From: Prolixibacteraceae bacterium
GTDB lineage: Bacteria > Bacteroidota > Bacteroidia > Bacteroidales > Prolixibacteraceae
Assembly (NCBI GenBank): GCA_003506435.1
Contig: DOAQ01000017.1
Coordinates: forward strand, 22,972 to 86,971
Length of the DNA: 64,000 nt
Direction of reading: 5' to 3'
The notes below the pieces were generated by a model. It made no database searches, was not told where the DNA came from, and worked only from the letters and a program-made list of their open reading frames with translations. A program made the position numbers and the translations under genes. Shown here in pieces: positions 30,135-39,587 of the stretch. Position 1 is the stretch's first letter, and each line of letters begins with the position of its first letter.

Positions 30135-30848
30135 CTACTGAATTGCAAACCGTGCAAACACTTTGTATTTCAGTTTTATCTTTTTAAACGACAATTCGGG
30201 TAATGGTTCCGGCATGGAAGCATCTTCCATTTTCATGCTCATATTCGCTACGCCACGGATCATGGGCATCACTTCGGGTTCGTACATTTCCCGCTCCTGA
30301 ATATAGAGCGGTTTGCCCACTTTTTCTCCAATGGCTTCGAGCAGATAAGCCGCTTTTTCCTGCGCCGCTTTCATGGCCATAATTTTCACCTCTTTGCGGA
30401 ATTGTTCAATTTGCGAATGACTTGTTTTGTAGATGTCGGCATCAAAAACCTTTATTTCATCGAGAATCCCGAAAACCTGGTCAAGTACTGATACTTTATC
30501 CACTTCCAGAAGGAAATCTTTCGATGCAATTACATCTTTTTTGTTCCATTTTATTTTCGTGTAGTCGGCGGAAGCATCGGCCAGCGTCAGGTTTTTCAAG
30601 TCGAAATTTATTTTCTGAAGTTTCTGTTTCAATTCCCGTTCCTGTTCTTCGATGGTGATTTTTGTTTTACCGTCCATCCGTTCTTTCAGTGTGAATGAGA
30701 TGAAAATCTCATCGGGTACAAATTCCATTTCGCCATCACCGGTCACCTCAATATACGGAGTCGATTCAAGCGGGTTCAGAACATTGGTTTGGGCGAAAAC
30801 GCTCATCGAAAATGCCGCCAGCAGAAAAAATACAAATAGTGTTTTCAT
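30135..30848 (-). CDS. SIMPL domain protein (DUF541)
   Basis: This 237-residue exported protein has a signal peptide ending near SMSVFAQ and a single SIMPL/DUF541 domain, recognisable from the start YIEVTGDGEMEFVPDEI and the AMKAAQEKAAYLLEAIGEKVG helix. Family members form periplasmic oligomers; their role is unclear, with links to stress and, in mammals, to the IRAK1 pathway. The ATG at 30848 is used because it gives a clean signal peptide. Confidence 0.87.
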   Translation of the reverse strand: MKTLFVFFLLAAFSMSVFAQTNVLNPLESTPYIEVTGDGEMEFVPDEIFISFTLKERMDGKTKITIEEQERELKQKLQKINFDLKNLTLADASADYTKIKWNKKDVIASKDFLLEVDKVSVLDQVFGILDEIKVFDADIYKTSHSQIEQFRKEVKIMAMKAAQEKAAYLLEAIGEKVGKPLYIQEREMYEPEVMPMIRGVANMSMKMEDASMPEPLPELSFKKIKLKYKVFARFAIQ

Positions 30849-30935
30849 GGTAAATATGTTTTTATTTTCAATAAAATTCAGAAGTCGCTCTTCCAATAAT
30901 CGAGCCAACAAGAATCCAATCAATTACATTTACTA

Positions 30936-31463
30936 TCAATCTTCAAGTTTATGATCCCTCTTAAAAATATTCAAAATCCGTTGATCGTTTCGCCTGTCCT
31001 CAAATTCTTGCCCCTGAATAGTTCCGGGATATCCCAATTTCACTTCAATCGCATTGTCCAAACCAATCATTAAAGGATCAATTGTAACCCAATTGCAGCC
31101 CAACGAAGAATAACCTGGCCAAAAATAACCGGTATAAATGAGAATATTGTCCGCTTTTATGGCAAAAGCATTACCAAATACTGTATGATGTATATTCTGA
31201 ATCGCAGCCTTGGCTTCACTGGAGAGTTCAAATACATGATGATCGGGATTATACGAAATAAGATCGGCATAGCTTATCAACGGCTCAGCTTTTGTAATAA
31301 CAGTTGATTCATCAATCTGACAAGAATTTCCAATTGTTTCATAGGATTCCAGCAGGAAAAATTCCACATTCCCTTTAACCGAATCCAAGTTATTCTTTTC
31401 GCAGGAATTAAAAACAAGGCCGATAATTCCCGTAAAAAATAGAATTGTGATTTTCTGTTTCAT
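30936..31463 (-). CDS. putative lipoprotein of unknown function
   Basis: This 175-residue protein has a lipobox at LVFNSCEKN. I do not recognise a domain. The mature part is soluble, with acidic and aromatic residues and a region rich in hydrophobic strands (DNILIYTGYFWPGYSSLGC). The ATG at 31463 gives a better signal peptide than the upstream TTG. It is 87 bp upstream of the SIMPL gene on the same strand and could be co-transcribed with it. Confidence 0.7.
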   Translation of the reverse strand: MKQKITILFFTGIIGLVFNSCEKNNLDSVKGNVEFFLLESYETIGNSCQIDESTVITKAEPLISYADLISYNPDHHVFELSSEAKAAIQNIHHTVFGNAFAIKADNILIYTGYFWPGYSSLGCNWVTIDPLMIGLDNAIEVKLGYPGTIQGQEFEDRRNDQRILNIFKRDHKLED

Positions 31464-31687
31464 TGGTTGATTCAATTTGGTTCAATGTATCAAAGAGATC
31501 AAAAAACTTTATTTTGGTTGCGTCAACTATTTATTGGAATACATGTAAAATCAGAACAAAAAAACGAAATGCTTCTTTTCATTTAGAAAACTCCAAATTA
31601 CTAAAAATGATTGGCTTGCCAATGAAGCATTATTTTTAATTTTATGTATCCTGAAAATACGCTTATCTTTAGCCTAAACGAATTGCA

Positions 31688-34537
31688 ATGAACCCTTTTT
31701 TAAAGCAGGCAGCCAATTATCTATACAAAAAACACGCAAACGAACTGAGCGAATTTTGCATGGTTTTTCCCAGTCGCAGGGCAGGTGTGTTTTTCAATGC
31801 CTACCTGAACGAACTCATTGAAAAGCCGCTGATTGGTCCGGAAACGACCACCATCAACCAGCTTATTTCCGATTTTTCGGAGATGGAACAGGCCGACCCG
31901 GTTTCGCTGATCCTGAAACTTCAGGAGATTTATAATGAAGTGACCGGCTTCGACGAACCGATTGATGAGTTTTTCTTTTGGGGTGAAATATTACTGAACG
32001 ATTTCGACGACATCGACAAATATCTGCTGAATGCCGACGACCTGTTTACCAATATTTCAGATCTGAAAGAACTGGAGCACAAATTCGAATACCTGACAGA
32101 GGAACAACGAAAAGCGATTGAAAATTTCTGGGGTGCAATGGGCAAAGCCGGACATTCGATGAACAAGGAAAAGTTTCTCGAATTGTGGGAAAAACTTCCG
32201 CAAATATATCGCCGCTTTACCGAACAACTCCGGCAGCAAAAAATTGGATACAACGGATTGATATATCGCGAACTGGCTCGTCAACCGGAGGTTTTTCACA
32301 CAAAAAATACCGACATCCGGAAATTCGTTTTCATCGGGTTCAATGCACTGAACAACTGCGAAAAAGCAATTTTCAAGTACCTGAATAATGCGCAAAAAGC
32401 ATTGTTTTTCTGGGATTTCGACGAAACCTTTGTGCAGGATGCTGCCAACGAAGCAGGCTATTTTCTGCGCACCAACCTGATCCAATTTTCTCCTCCGTCG
32501 GATTTTATCCCCGAAAACCGCAATCCACAGGAAAAACAAAATATACAAATTATCTCCGTACCCGGAAAAATGGCGCAGGCTCAAGTAGTGAATACTTCGC
32601 CCATTGTATCGCGCTTCAAAACGGATACGCATTTCGACAATACCGCATTGGTTTTAGCCGACGAAAGTCTGCTGCTCCCGGTCATTTCAGCAACCGGAAA
32701 CAAATTCGGAAAAATGAACATCACCATGGGGTTTCCGCTCACCGGAACGCCCGTGTATGGTTTTCTTTCACAATTACTCAGCCTGCAACGCAATATCCGC
32801 AAAAACACCGATGGATTGCCTCAGTTTTATTTCAAACCAGTGATTGCCTTGTTGAATCACCAGTTTGTGAGTTCGACCGAAACAACCGAATTCATCAAAA
32901 GCATTCACCGCCACAACAAAGTTTATTTGTCGGCGAAAGAACTTGCCATTAATACATTGACCGGCAAGATTTTTACAATTGCCGAAGGATGGGAAAAAAC
33001 TTTTGATTACCTGCTTGAGATTATCCGGAGCCTCGCAGAAACATTTCATACCAAAGAAGAAGAACCGGCGCGGCTCGAAGCCGAATACCTGTACCAGGCA
33101 TTTCTCTCCATTAGCCGGTTGAAAGATTCGATTGCAGTGTTGAAGTTGCCGGAGTTTTCGCAAAAAATCCTGTTCCGGCTGATCGACCAAAACCTGCGGC
33201 GCATTTCCATCCCGTTTGAAGGAGAACCGTTGACCGGTCTTCAGGTGATGGGTCTGCTCGAAACCCGCTGCCTCGACTTCAAAAACCTGATTGTATTTTC
33301 GGCCAACGAGGGCAACCTGCCCAATACAGGCAATTCGCACTCGTTCATTCCGTACCATCTGCGCAAAGGGCATGGCATGCCAACCTACGAGGAACGCGAC
33401 GCCATGTACGCCTATTATTTTTACAACCTCATCCAGCGTGCCGAAAATGTGGTGCTGGTGTACAATTCGGTGAACGATGGTAGCAACTCAGCCGAGATGA
33501 GCCGCTATCTGTTCCAGCTTCAATATGAATCGTTCACAAAACCGGAACTTTCCAGCCTGACTTTCGATTTTAAAGGGAATGAGCAACAAGCCATTTCGAT
33601 TGAAGCGACCCGGCAACACCAGGAACTTCTTTTCAGTAAATATTCAGAAAAAAACCTGAGTCCCAGCGCTATCAACACGTATCTCGACTGCAAACTGAAG
33701 TTCTATTTTAAATACATTGCCGGACTGAAAGAGCAGGACGAGTTAAAAGAAGAAATCGACCCGGTGCTGTTCGGGAACCTTTTTCATCGTGCTGTTGAAC
33801 TGGTTTACAAACCTTTTCGCGATCAGGAAATTACGACTGAAAATATTGACACCATCCTGCTGAACAAACAAAAAATTGAGGAGGCTGTCTTCCTTTCGTT
33901 TGCCGAAAAATATTACAATCTGAAACCGGAGCAGGCAAAAAAACTAAAACTGAACGGACACAACCTACTGATTGCCGGGCACCTTCAATATTATCTGACC
34001 CAATTACTGAAAAACGACAAGCAGTTTGCACCTTTCAAAATTCTGGAACTGGAAGGCGAACATTCCGGCGCTTTCAAAGTGGAAACAGAAAACAAAACTC
34101 ACGAAATACGGGTAGGTGGAATTATCGACCGGATTGACCAAACCAGCGACGGGGTGCGAATTGTCGATTACAAAACCGGGCGCAACCTGGAACTGAATTT
34201 TAATCAGTGGGAACAACTGGTAAACCGCGAACTGCCGGGCCGAAGAAAAGAAATTTTCCAAACCCTGTTGTATGCCGGAATTTATCAGTCAGAGAATCCA
34301 GGCACATCGATCATCCCAGCCATTTACAAGCTCGACGATTTGTTTGGCGATACTTTTAATCCACGGATTACCCGGCAAAACAGCGAATTTATCTACCGCG
34401 ATGTGGAAGCCGAATTCCGCGAAATTCTTCAGGAATTGCTGAATGAAATTTTCAGCAGCACCACTATTTATTCGCAAACCAGCGAACTCCGCAAATGCGG
34501 ATACTGCCCGTTTAACAAGATTTGTAACCGAAGCTGA
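31688..34537 (+). CDS. AddB-like PD-(D/E)XK nuclease of a RecBCD/AddAB-type complex
   Basis: This 949-residue protein has an inactive UvrD-like helicase region in its first two thirds and a C-terminal RecB-family nuclease. Nuclease features are LFGNLFHRAVELV, the IIDRID acidic residue near 813, and VDYKTG near 826. Four cysteines, C668 (in YLDCKLKFYF) and C937, C940 and C946 (in CGYCPFNKICN), match the iron-sulfur staple of AddB-type nucleases. It should process double-strand ends for recombination with an AddA-like helicase, which is not in this window. Codon use matches the local genes. Confidence 0.88.
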   Translation: MNPFLKQAANYLYKKHANELSEFCMVFPSRRAGVFFNAYLNELIEKPLIGPETTTINQLISDFSEMEQADPVSLILKLQEIYNEVTGFDEPIDEFFFWGEILLNDFDDIDKYLLNADDLFTNISDLKELEHKFEYLTEEQRKAIENFWGAMGKAGHSMNKEKFLELWEKLPQIYRRFTEQLRQQKIGYNGLIYRELARQPEVFHTKNTDIRKFVFIGFNALNNCEKAIFKYLNNAQKALFFWDFDETFVQDAANEAGYFLRTNLIQFSPPSDFIPENRNPQEKQNIQIISVPGKMAQAQVVNTSPIVSRFKTDTHFDNTALVLADESLLLPVISATGNKFGKMNITMGFPLTGTPVYGFLSQLLSLQRNIRKNTDGLPQFYFKPVIALLNHQFVSSTETTEFIKSIHRHNKVYLSAKELAINTLTGKIFTIAEGWEKTFDYLLEIIRSLAETFHTKEEEPARLEAEYLYQAFLSISRLKDSIAVLKLPEFSQKILFRLIDQNLRRISIPFEGEPLTGLQVMGLLETRCLDFKNLIVFSANEGNLPNTGNSHSFIPYHLRKGHGMPTYEERDAMYAYYFYNLIQRAENVVLVYNSVNDGSNSAEMSRYLFQLQYESFTKPELSSLTFDFKGNEQQAISIEATRQHQELLFSKYSEKNLSPSAINTYLDCKLKFYFKYIAGLKEQDELKEEIDPVLFGNLFHRAVELVYKPFRDQEITTENIDTILLNKQKIEEAVFLSFAEKYYNLKPEQAKKLKLNGHNLLIAGHLQYYLTQLLKNDKQFAPFKILELEGEHSGAFKVETENKTHEIRVGGIIDRIDQTSDGVRIVDYKTGRNLELNFNQWEQLVNRELPGRRKEIFQTLLYAGIYQSENPGTSIIPAIYKLDDLFGDTFNPRITRQNSEFIYRDVEAEFREILQELLNEIFSSTTIYSQTSELRKCGYCPFNKICNRS

Positions 34538-34602
34538 ATTGCTGAATGGTTGAGGAATTTGTCCGAGGGGGCGGGGTTGTTTTATTTGAGATTTGGGATG
34601 AC

Positions 34603-34649
34603 TGAATTGCTGAATTGCTAAATTGCTGAATTGCTGAATTGCTGAATTT
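34603..34649. repeat. 9-nt tandem repeat (GAATTGCTG)
   Basis: About five head-to-tail copies of TGAATTGCT with single-base variants lie between the AddB-like gene and the thioredoxin gene. Two further copies occur at the end of the AddB-like gene at about 34534-34547. It is the same unit as in the tsaD gap at 7120-7160. Confidence 0.75.
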
Positions 34650-34658
34650 TATAGTTTT

Positions 34659-34762
34659 ACTGTGACTGTTTACTGTGACTGTTTACTGTGACTGTTTGCT
34701 GTGACTGTTTGCTGTGACTGTTTGCTGTGACTGAACACTGAGACTGCCTACTGCAACTGTTT
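34659..34762. repeat. 13-nt tandem repeat (ACTGTGACTGTTT)
   Basis: About eight head-to-tail copies of a 13-nt unit are visible, the first five almost identical and the last three degenerate. The run extends over the stop codon and last codons of the minus-strand thioredoxin gene (stop at 34748-34750). Confidence 0.8.
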
Positions 34763-36157
34763 TCCTTTCAGCTTCTTGATCCGCTCTTTTTCGAGAATTT
34801 GCCGCAACTGGCTTTCAAAACCATTCAGGGGATTCAGGGCTGGCGAGGCAGCCAGTTTTCCATCGCGGCCAAGCAAATACGAACTCGGAAATGTTTTCAC
34901 TTTGTAGGCCGCTTTGCCTTCGTCAGTGGTGGTTGTGAATACGCCGGTCCACTTGCGGGCTTCAGTTTCCGGAGTTTTCCCTTCCGTAATAAAAATGACG
35001 GTCAGGTTTGTTTTATACTGATCGGCAATGGGTTTCAGCGCTTCCATGTGCTGACGGCAAACCGGATTTTGCAGATCGGTAAAATGTAAATAAACAAAAC
35101 TTCCGCAAAATTCGCCGGGCGATGTTTTTTGCCCGTTGATGCGGGTAAGTTGCAATTCAGGCGCTTTTGTACCGGGCAGCAGGTAGGTTATTTTCTGCCA
35201 AATATTCTTTGCAATCAGTTTGTACTTATCGGGCCAGTTACTATCGGCTACCTGAGCCAATGCTCCGGCAACAGACGTTTTCGAAAACTGGCCGCTGTAA
35301 TACGCATCTTTCAGCGACTTCAGAATAACCAATTGACAAGCATCCGTATTCCAGCCGTTTTTCTCCGATAAATATTCTTCAAGTGCCCGAATATCGCCCG
35401 AATTTACCAAACCGGTAATTTTCTGATCGTGAACCGAATTGCCCAAAAAACTAAAATAATTGGCAAACACCTGATTAAACAGATTGACATACGCCGGAAT
35501 CTGCATTTTTGGACTAACTTTTCCGAAGTAATAATTTACAAATTCAATCGATTTCCCTTGATTGAGCGCATATTCCAGATTGCCTATCCTGTATTTTTTG
35601 TGGTCCTCGAAAAACCGGTTCTCGGTCTTTGGAAATTTCTTCTGAAGCTCTGTTTTTACCAGTTCAACGCTGGCTTTCGATCGTTTTTCGTAGATATTGT
35701 AAAAATGTTTGTCTTCCAATACCCTGAATTCGGTCTCAAAATTTTTAATCAGCAGGTTCAGATCGGCATTTTGCTGATTGAGAATTTTTAACCAGACCGG
35801 CAATAAACTGAAAAACGGGTTCCGTTTTTGCGCTTCCGACTGCTTTTGTCGCGGAGGAAACTGAATCTCGTACGATTTTCCCTGCTCCACATAGATCATG
35901 CCCTGGTGAATATCCAATTCGGTAAAACACACCATCGTACAAGGCAGATTAATCCCGGCAGAAAAAGATCCGTCAGCCTGAAAATGGATCTTTCCGACCT
36001 CCACCTTTTCTTCGGAGATAAAATCTGAATACGTATAAACGGGCATTTCCATTCCTGCATATTCGCTGGCAACACCTTTTATTGTGCTTGTTTGTGCAAA
36101 CAACGATCCGGCAGAAAGGAGAAAAATCAGAAGAAATATGATTTTCAGGTCACTCAT
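34748..36157 (-). CDS. TlpA-like thioredoxin-fold protein
   Basis: This 469-residue exported protein has a signal peptide ending near AGSLFAQ. An N-terminal part of about 320 residues resembles the domain found before TlpA-type thioredoxins in Bacteroidota, and a C-terminal thioredoxin-like domain (about 330-460) follows. The domain holds the strand FVYLHFTDLQNPVCRQHME, in which only one Cys remains where CxxC would be expected, so disulfide reductase activity is doubtful. The ATG at 36157 overlaps the coaD stop by 8 bp. A 13-nt tandem repeat runs into its 3' end. Confidence 0.8.
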   Translation of the reverse strand: MSDLKIIFLLIFLLSAGSLFAQTSTIKGVASEYAGMEMPVYTYSDFISEEKVEVGKIHFQADGSFSAGINLPCTMVCFTELDIHQGMIYVEQGKSYEIQFPPRQKQSEAQKRNPFFSLLPVWLKILNQQNADLNLLIKNFETEFRVLEDKHFYNIYEKRSKASVELVKTELQKKFPKTENRFFEDHKKYRIGNLEYALNQGKSIEFVNYYFGKVSPKMQIPAYVNLFNQVFANYFSFLGNSVHDQKITGLVNSGDIRALEEYLSEKNGWNTDACQLVILKSLKDAYYSGQFSKTSVAGALAQVADSNWPDKYKLIAKNIWQKITYLLPGTKAPELQLTRINGQKTSPGEFCGSFVYLHFTDLQNPVCRQHMEALKPIADQYKTNLTVIFITEGKTPETEARKWTGVFTTTTDEGKAAYKVKTFPSSYLLGRDGKLAASPALNPLNGFESQLRQILEKERIKKLKGKQLQ

Positions 36158-36629
36158 CAAAAGTAAAATCTTTCATATCAATGCCTTTAGGAAGAAACAT
36201 GCTGGCATCGCCTCCATGCAGGATAATGTCGCGTACGATAGTCGATGTGATCGGGGTATGTTCGGGCATGGTCAACAGAAAAACCGATTCAATTTGCGGG
36301 TGCATCCTTTTGTTCACCTGAGCAATTGCCCGTTCGTATTCAAAATCGGCTGAAGTACGCAAACCGCGCAGAATATAGCTGGCATTCACCTTTTTACAAA
36401 AATCAACGGTCAGTCCCTCGTACGATTCAACCTGAACTTTAGGTTCGTCCTTAAACACCTGCTCAATCCATTTTTGCCTTTTGCTTACAGGAAAGGCTTG
36501 CTTTTTACTGGTATTAAAACCAACCATAACCACAATCTTATCGAACAAAGGTAAAGCCCTTCTCACAATGCTTTCATGACCAATAGTAAAAGGATCGAAC
36601 GACCCGGGAAATATTGCAATACGTTCCAT
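36150..36629 (-). CDS. coaD: phosphopantetheine adenylyltransferase
   Basis: This 159-residue nucleotidyltransferase makes dephospho-CoA from 4'-phosphopantetheine and ATP, the penultimate step of CoA synthesis. It has the GSFDPFTIGH motif with the TxGH box at 15-18 and the C-terminal SSTIVRD-like ITSTIVRDI motif. The length is normal. It is the first gene of a two-gene unit with the TlpA-like gene. Confidence 0.96.
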   Translation of the reverse strand: MERIAIFPGSFDPFTIGHESIVRRALPLFDKIVVMVGFNTSKKQAFPVSKRQKWIEQVFKDEPKVQVESYEGLTVDFCKKVNASYILRGLRTSADFEYERAIAQVNKRMHPQIESVFLLTMPEHTPITSTIVRDIILHGGDASMFLPKGIDMKDFTFDE

Positions 36630-36760
36630 ATTTTCTTATTTGATATATCAAAGGTAAAAAGATAACGCAAAAAGATGCCTAATCGTATTCAATAATCTCT
36701 AATTAACACCCAAACAACCGGCATTTTATATATTTTTGTTCACACTGAAAAAATACCCAA

Positions 36761-37480
36761 ATGAGTAAACTGCTATCGATTATAATCCCGGTATATAATG
36801 AAGAAAAAACCATTCGTTCAATCCTTGACCGGGTGGTTGGCGTCGAACTGAAATACGGTTTTTCAAAAGAACTGATTATCGTTGATGACTGTTCGAAAGA
36901 CAACAGTTCCCAAATTATTTCGGAATACATAGCCGGACACAGCGACACCACGATTAAGCTCTTCAAACAGGAGAAAAACATGGGCAAAGGAGCTGCCCTG
37001 CACCGCGGTATAACTGAAGCAACAGGCGACTATGTTATTATTCAGGATGCCGATCTGGAATACGACCCGCGCGAATACAACGATTTGCTGAAACCTGTTG
37101 CCGAAGGTTTTGCCGACGTGGTGTATGGTTCACGTTTCCTGGGCGGACACCCGCACCGCATCTTGTTTTTCTGGCATTCGCTGGGCAACAAACTGCTGAC
37201 TTTCACATCAAACATGTTTACCAACCTGAACCTGACAGATATGGAAACTTGTTATAAACTGTTCAGATCGGATATGATAAAAAATATAAATCTGAAAGAA
37301 AAACGCTTTGGCTTTGAACCAGAAGTAACCGCGAAAATTGCCCGTGTAAAAGGCACACGCATTTACGAAGTTGGCATTTCGTATTACGGCCGCACGTACG
37401 CGGAAGGCAAAAAAATAAACTGGAAAGACGGGTTACGCGCTTTTTGGGTTATCCTGAAATACAATGTATGGGCAAAATAG
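36761..37480 (+). CDS. family 2 glycosyltransferase, dolichyl-phosphate mannose synthase type
   Basis: This 239-residue cytoplasmic GT2 enzyme has the N-terminal IIIPVYNEEKTI, the VDDCSKDNS nucleotide-binding strand and the QDADLEYDP DxD-like motif. It lacks C-terminal membrane helices, like short DPM1-type enzymes that load sugars onto polyprenyl phosphate. It begins a glycosylation cluster and overlaps the methyltransferase gene by 13 bp. A TATTTTTG at 36731-36738 may be its -7 element. Confidence 0.9.
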   Translation: MSKLLSIIIPVYNEEKTIRSILDRVVGVELKYGFSKELIIVDDCSKDNSSQIISEYIAGHSDTTIKLFKQEKNMGKGAALHRGITEATGDYVIIQDADLEYDPREYNDLLKPVAEGFADVVYGSRFLGGHPHRILFFWHSLGNKLLTFTSNMFTNLNLTDMETCYKLFRSDMIKNINLKEKRFGFEPEVTAKIARVKGTRIYEVGISYYGRTYAEGKKINWKDGLRAFWVILKYNVWAK

Positions 37481-38214
37481 CAGAAAATAGCAACTCGTTT
37501 TCTGATCCGGCAGGGTATTCCACGCTCGGCGCCATTTCTTCGGCCGATAAATTTAACCGATGGATGTACCAAACCATTGCTCCTTTCTTCAACGGACAAA
37601 TTCTTGAAATAGGCGGCGGTATCGGAAACATTTCAAAACAAGTGCTGGCTGACAGCAAAACACTCACCATTACTGAACTGCGCGAAGAATACTGCCAGTT
37701 GCTCCGGGAAGAAGTCGGCCCCGACCAAAACCTTCAGAATATTGTTTGCCTCGATATTGTTGATCTGCAATTCGACAGCAAATACGAAACCATGCTGGGA
37801 ACTTTTGATACGGTGTTTGCACTGAATGTGATTGAACACATCGAAAACGACAAACTGGCAATTGCCAACTGTAAAAAGCTGCTAAAACCCGGAGGACAAC
37901 TCATTATTCTGGTACCTGCCTTTCAGTTCCTTTTTAACTCATTCGACCGTTCACTGGGGCACTTCCGCCGGTACACACAGAAAAGTCTCATCTGTTTGTT
38001 TGAAGAAAACAGTTTGGAAATCGTTCATCGTCAATATTTCAATTTTGTTGGTACGCTGGGCTGGTGGGTCAGCGGCAGTTTACTGCGGAAAAAGACTGTT
38101 CCCGAAGGCCAAATGAAATTGTACAACTTTTTTGTTCCGCTTATCCGAATCATTGATTATTATACAAGACGATTTGTTGGATTGAGCGTCATCGTGGTCG
38201 GACGTAAAAATTAA
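37468..38214 (+). CDS. class I SAM-dependent methyltransferase
   Basis: This 248-residue Rossmann-fold methyltransferase has motif I ILEIGGGIGNIS near residues 40-51, an acidic ELREEY strand and the LNVIEHIENDKLA segment. It may methylate a sugar or polyprenyl-linked intermediate in the surrounding glycosyltransferase cluster. The ATG at 37468 overlaps the preceding gene by 13 bp, so translation is probably coupled. Confidence 0.87.
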   Translation: MGKIAENSNSFSDPAGYSTLGAISSADKFNRWMYQTIAPFFNGQILEIGGGIGNISKQVLADSKTLTITELREEYCQLLREEVGPDQNLQNIVCLDIVDLQFDSKYETMLGTFDTVFALNVIEHIENDKLAIANCKKLLKPGGQLIILVPAFQFLFNSFDRSLGHFRRYTQKSLICLFEENSLEIVHRQYFNFVGTLGWWVSGSLLRKKTVPEGQMKLYNFFVPLIRIIDYYTRRFVGLSVIVVGRKN

Positions 38215-38228
38215 AAACAGTTGTAATC

Positions 38229-39515
38229 ATGGAAGGAATCAGGAAATTTTGCTTTTCCGGTAAAGTAACTGCTGGCATTGTCTTCATTTTACTGGGATTA
38301 ATTGTCAACTATATTTTCCGCGATGTTTTTCATTCCATCCCGATCGACAAAATTATTCTGGGGTCCGATCCCGAAGGTTATTATCAATACCTGCCGCATT
38401 TCTTCCTACGCGACTGGCAGCATTTCGAACATCTTCCCTGGGCTATTCCTTACAGCGAAGGAAAAACCATCAGCGTGTTTACCTGCGGGGTTGCTATTTT
38501 ATGGAGCCCTTTTTTCGTACTGGCTCATTTTATCAGCGTATTTTTTAATCTCGATGCCGACGGGTACGGCAATGTTTATTATGGATTCGTGCTGATCGCT
38601 GCCTTATTTTACGTGTACATCGGACTTGTGTTTTTATACAAACTGGTAACTGAAGAATTTGGGAAAATGATCAGTTTGAAAACTGTTGCGCTGGTATTTC
38701 TGGGTACCAATGTTTTTTACTACACCATGATATTAGGAGCAGGAATGTCACATGCCTATTCATTTGCGCTGATTTCGGTATACGTGTATTTTGTACACCG
38801 CTACTTCAAATTACCATCAAATAGAAATGCCCTTTTCATGGCAATTCCTTTTGCTTTGGCGGTTTTGATCAGGCCAACCAATATTATCTCCGGTTTTTAT
38901 TTTTTCTTCTTCGGAATAAAAAATATGGAAACAATGAGCTTCCGTTTTAAATTCTGGACAAAAAACCTGAAAACCATTGGCATTGTTGCCCTCGTTGGAT
39001 TGGTAATTGCCATTCCGCAAATGCTTTACTGGTACAAAGTAAGCGGCAAGCCCATCGTGTATTCGTACGGCGATTACGGCTTCCCGTATATTGCTTCTCC
39101 CAAAATCGGGATTGTGCTTTTCGGAAAATACAATGGCTGGTTTTTATATACCCCAATGGTATTATTTGCCCTCTGGGGTTTGTTCGCCACCTTCAGAAAA
39201 GGCCTGTACAACAACATTGCTGTCCTGTTTATTTTCGTGCTGGCCATTTACCTCAACGCCAGTTGGTGGGCGCCCACGTTCAGCGCAGCCTGCGGGCAGC
39301 GTGCCATGATTGACTTCCTGCCTTTTCTGGTTTTGCCACTGGCATGGTTTGTAAATCAGGTTTCCCGGCAACCAAAATACCTGAGAATAGTGTTCTCCCT
39401 GATTATTCTCATCATCATTTTCTACAATATTCAATTTGCTTTTCGTTACGATCCGGTGCAATGGTGGGATACCCCAATGAACTGGGAGAAATTTTGGCAG
39501 ACACTTAAATTTTAA
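38229..39515 (+). CDS. polytopic GT-C-like membrane protein
   Basis: This 428-residue protein has about ten membrane segments and an acidic residue pair in an early periplasmic loop (GSDPEGYYQYLPHF). That is typical of GT-C glycosyltransferases that use polyprenyl-phosphate sugars. It follows the methyltransferase by 14 bp. The acceptor is unknown. Related proteins are often annotated only as hypothetical membrane proteins. Confidence 0.8.
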   Translation: MEGIRKFCFSGKVTAGIVFILLGLIVNYIFRDVFHSIPIDKIILGSDPEGYYQYLPHFFLRDWQHFEHLPWAIPYSEGKTISVFTCGVAILWSPFFVLAHFISVFFNLDADGYGNVYYGFVLIAALFYVYIGLVFLYKLVTEEFGKMISLKTVALVFLGTNVFYYTMILGAGMSHAYSFALISVYVYFVHRYFKLPSNRNALFMAIPFALAVLIRPTNIISGFYFFFFGIKNMETMSFRFKFWTKNLKTIGIVALVGLVIAIPQMLYWYKVSGKPIVYSYGDYGFPYIASPKIGIVLFGKYNGWFLYTPMVLFALWGLFATFRKGLYNNIAVLFIFVLAIYLNASWWAPTFSAACGQRAMIDFLPFLVLPLAWFVNQVSRQPKYLRIVFSLIILIIIFYNIQFAFRYDPVQWWDTPMNWEKFWQTLKF

Positions 39516-39587
39516 AATTATCAGTGTACATTTACAGGACTGAGGTTCATTTTTTTGAACAACAGCAACAATTAGAATAATTCAATA

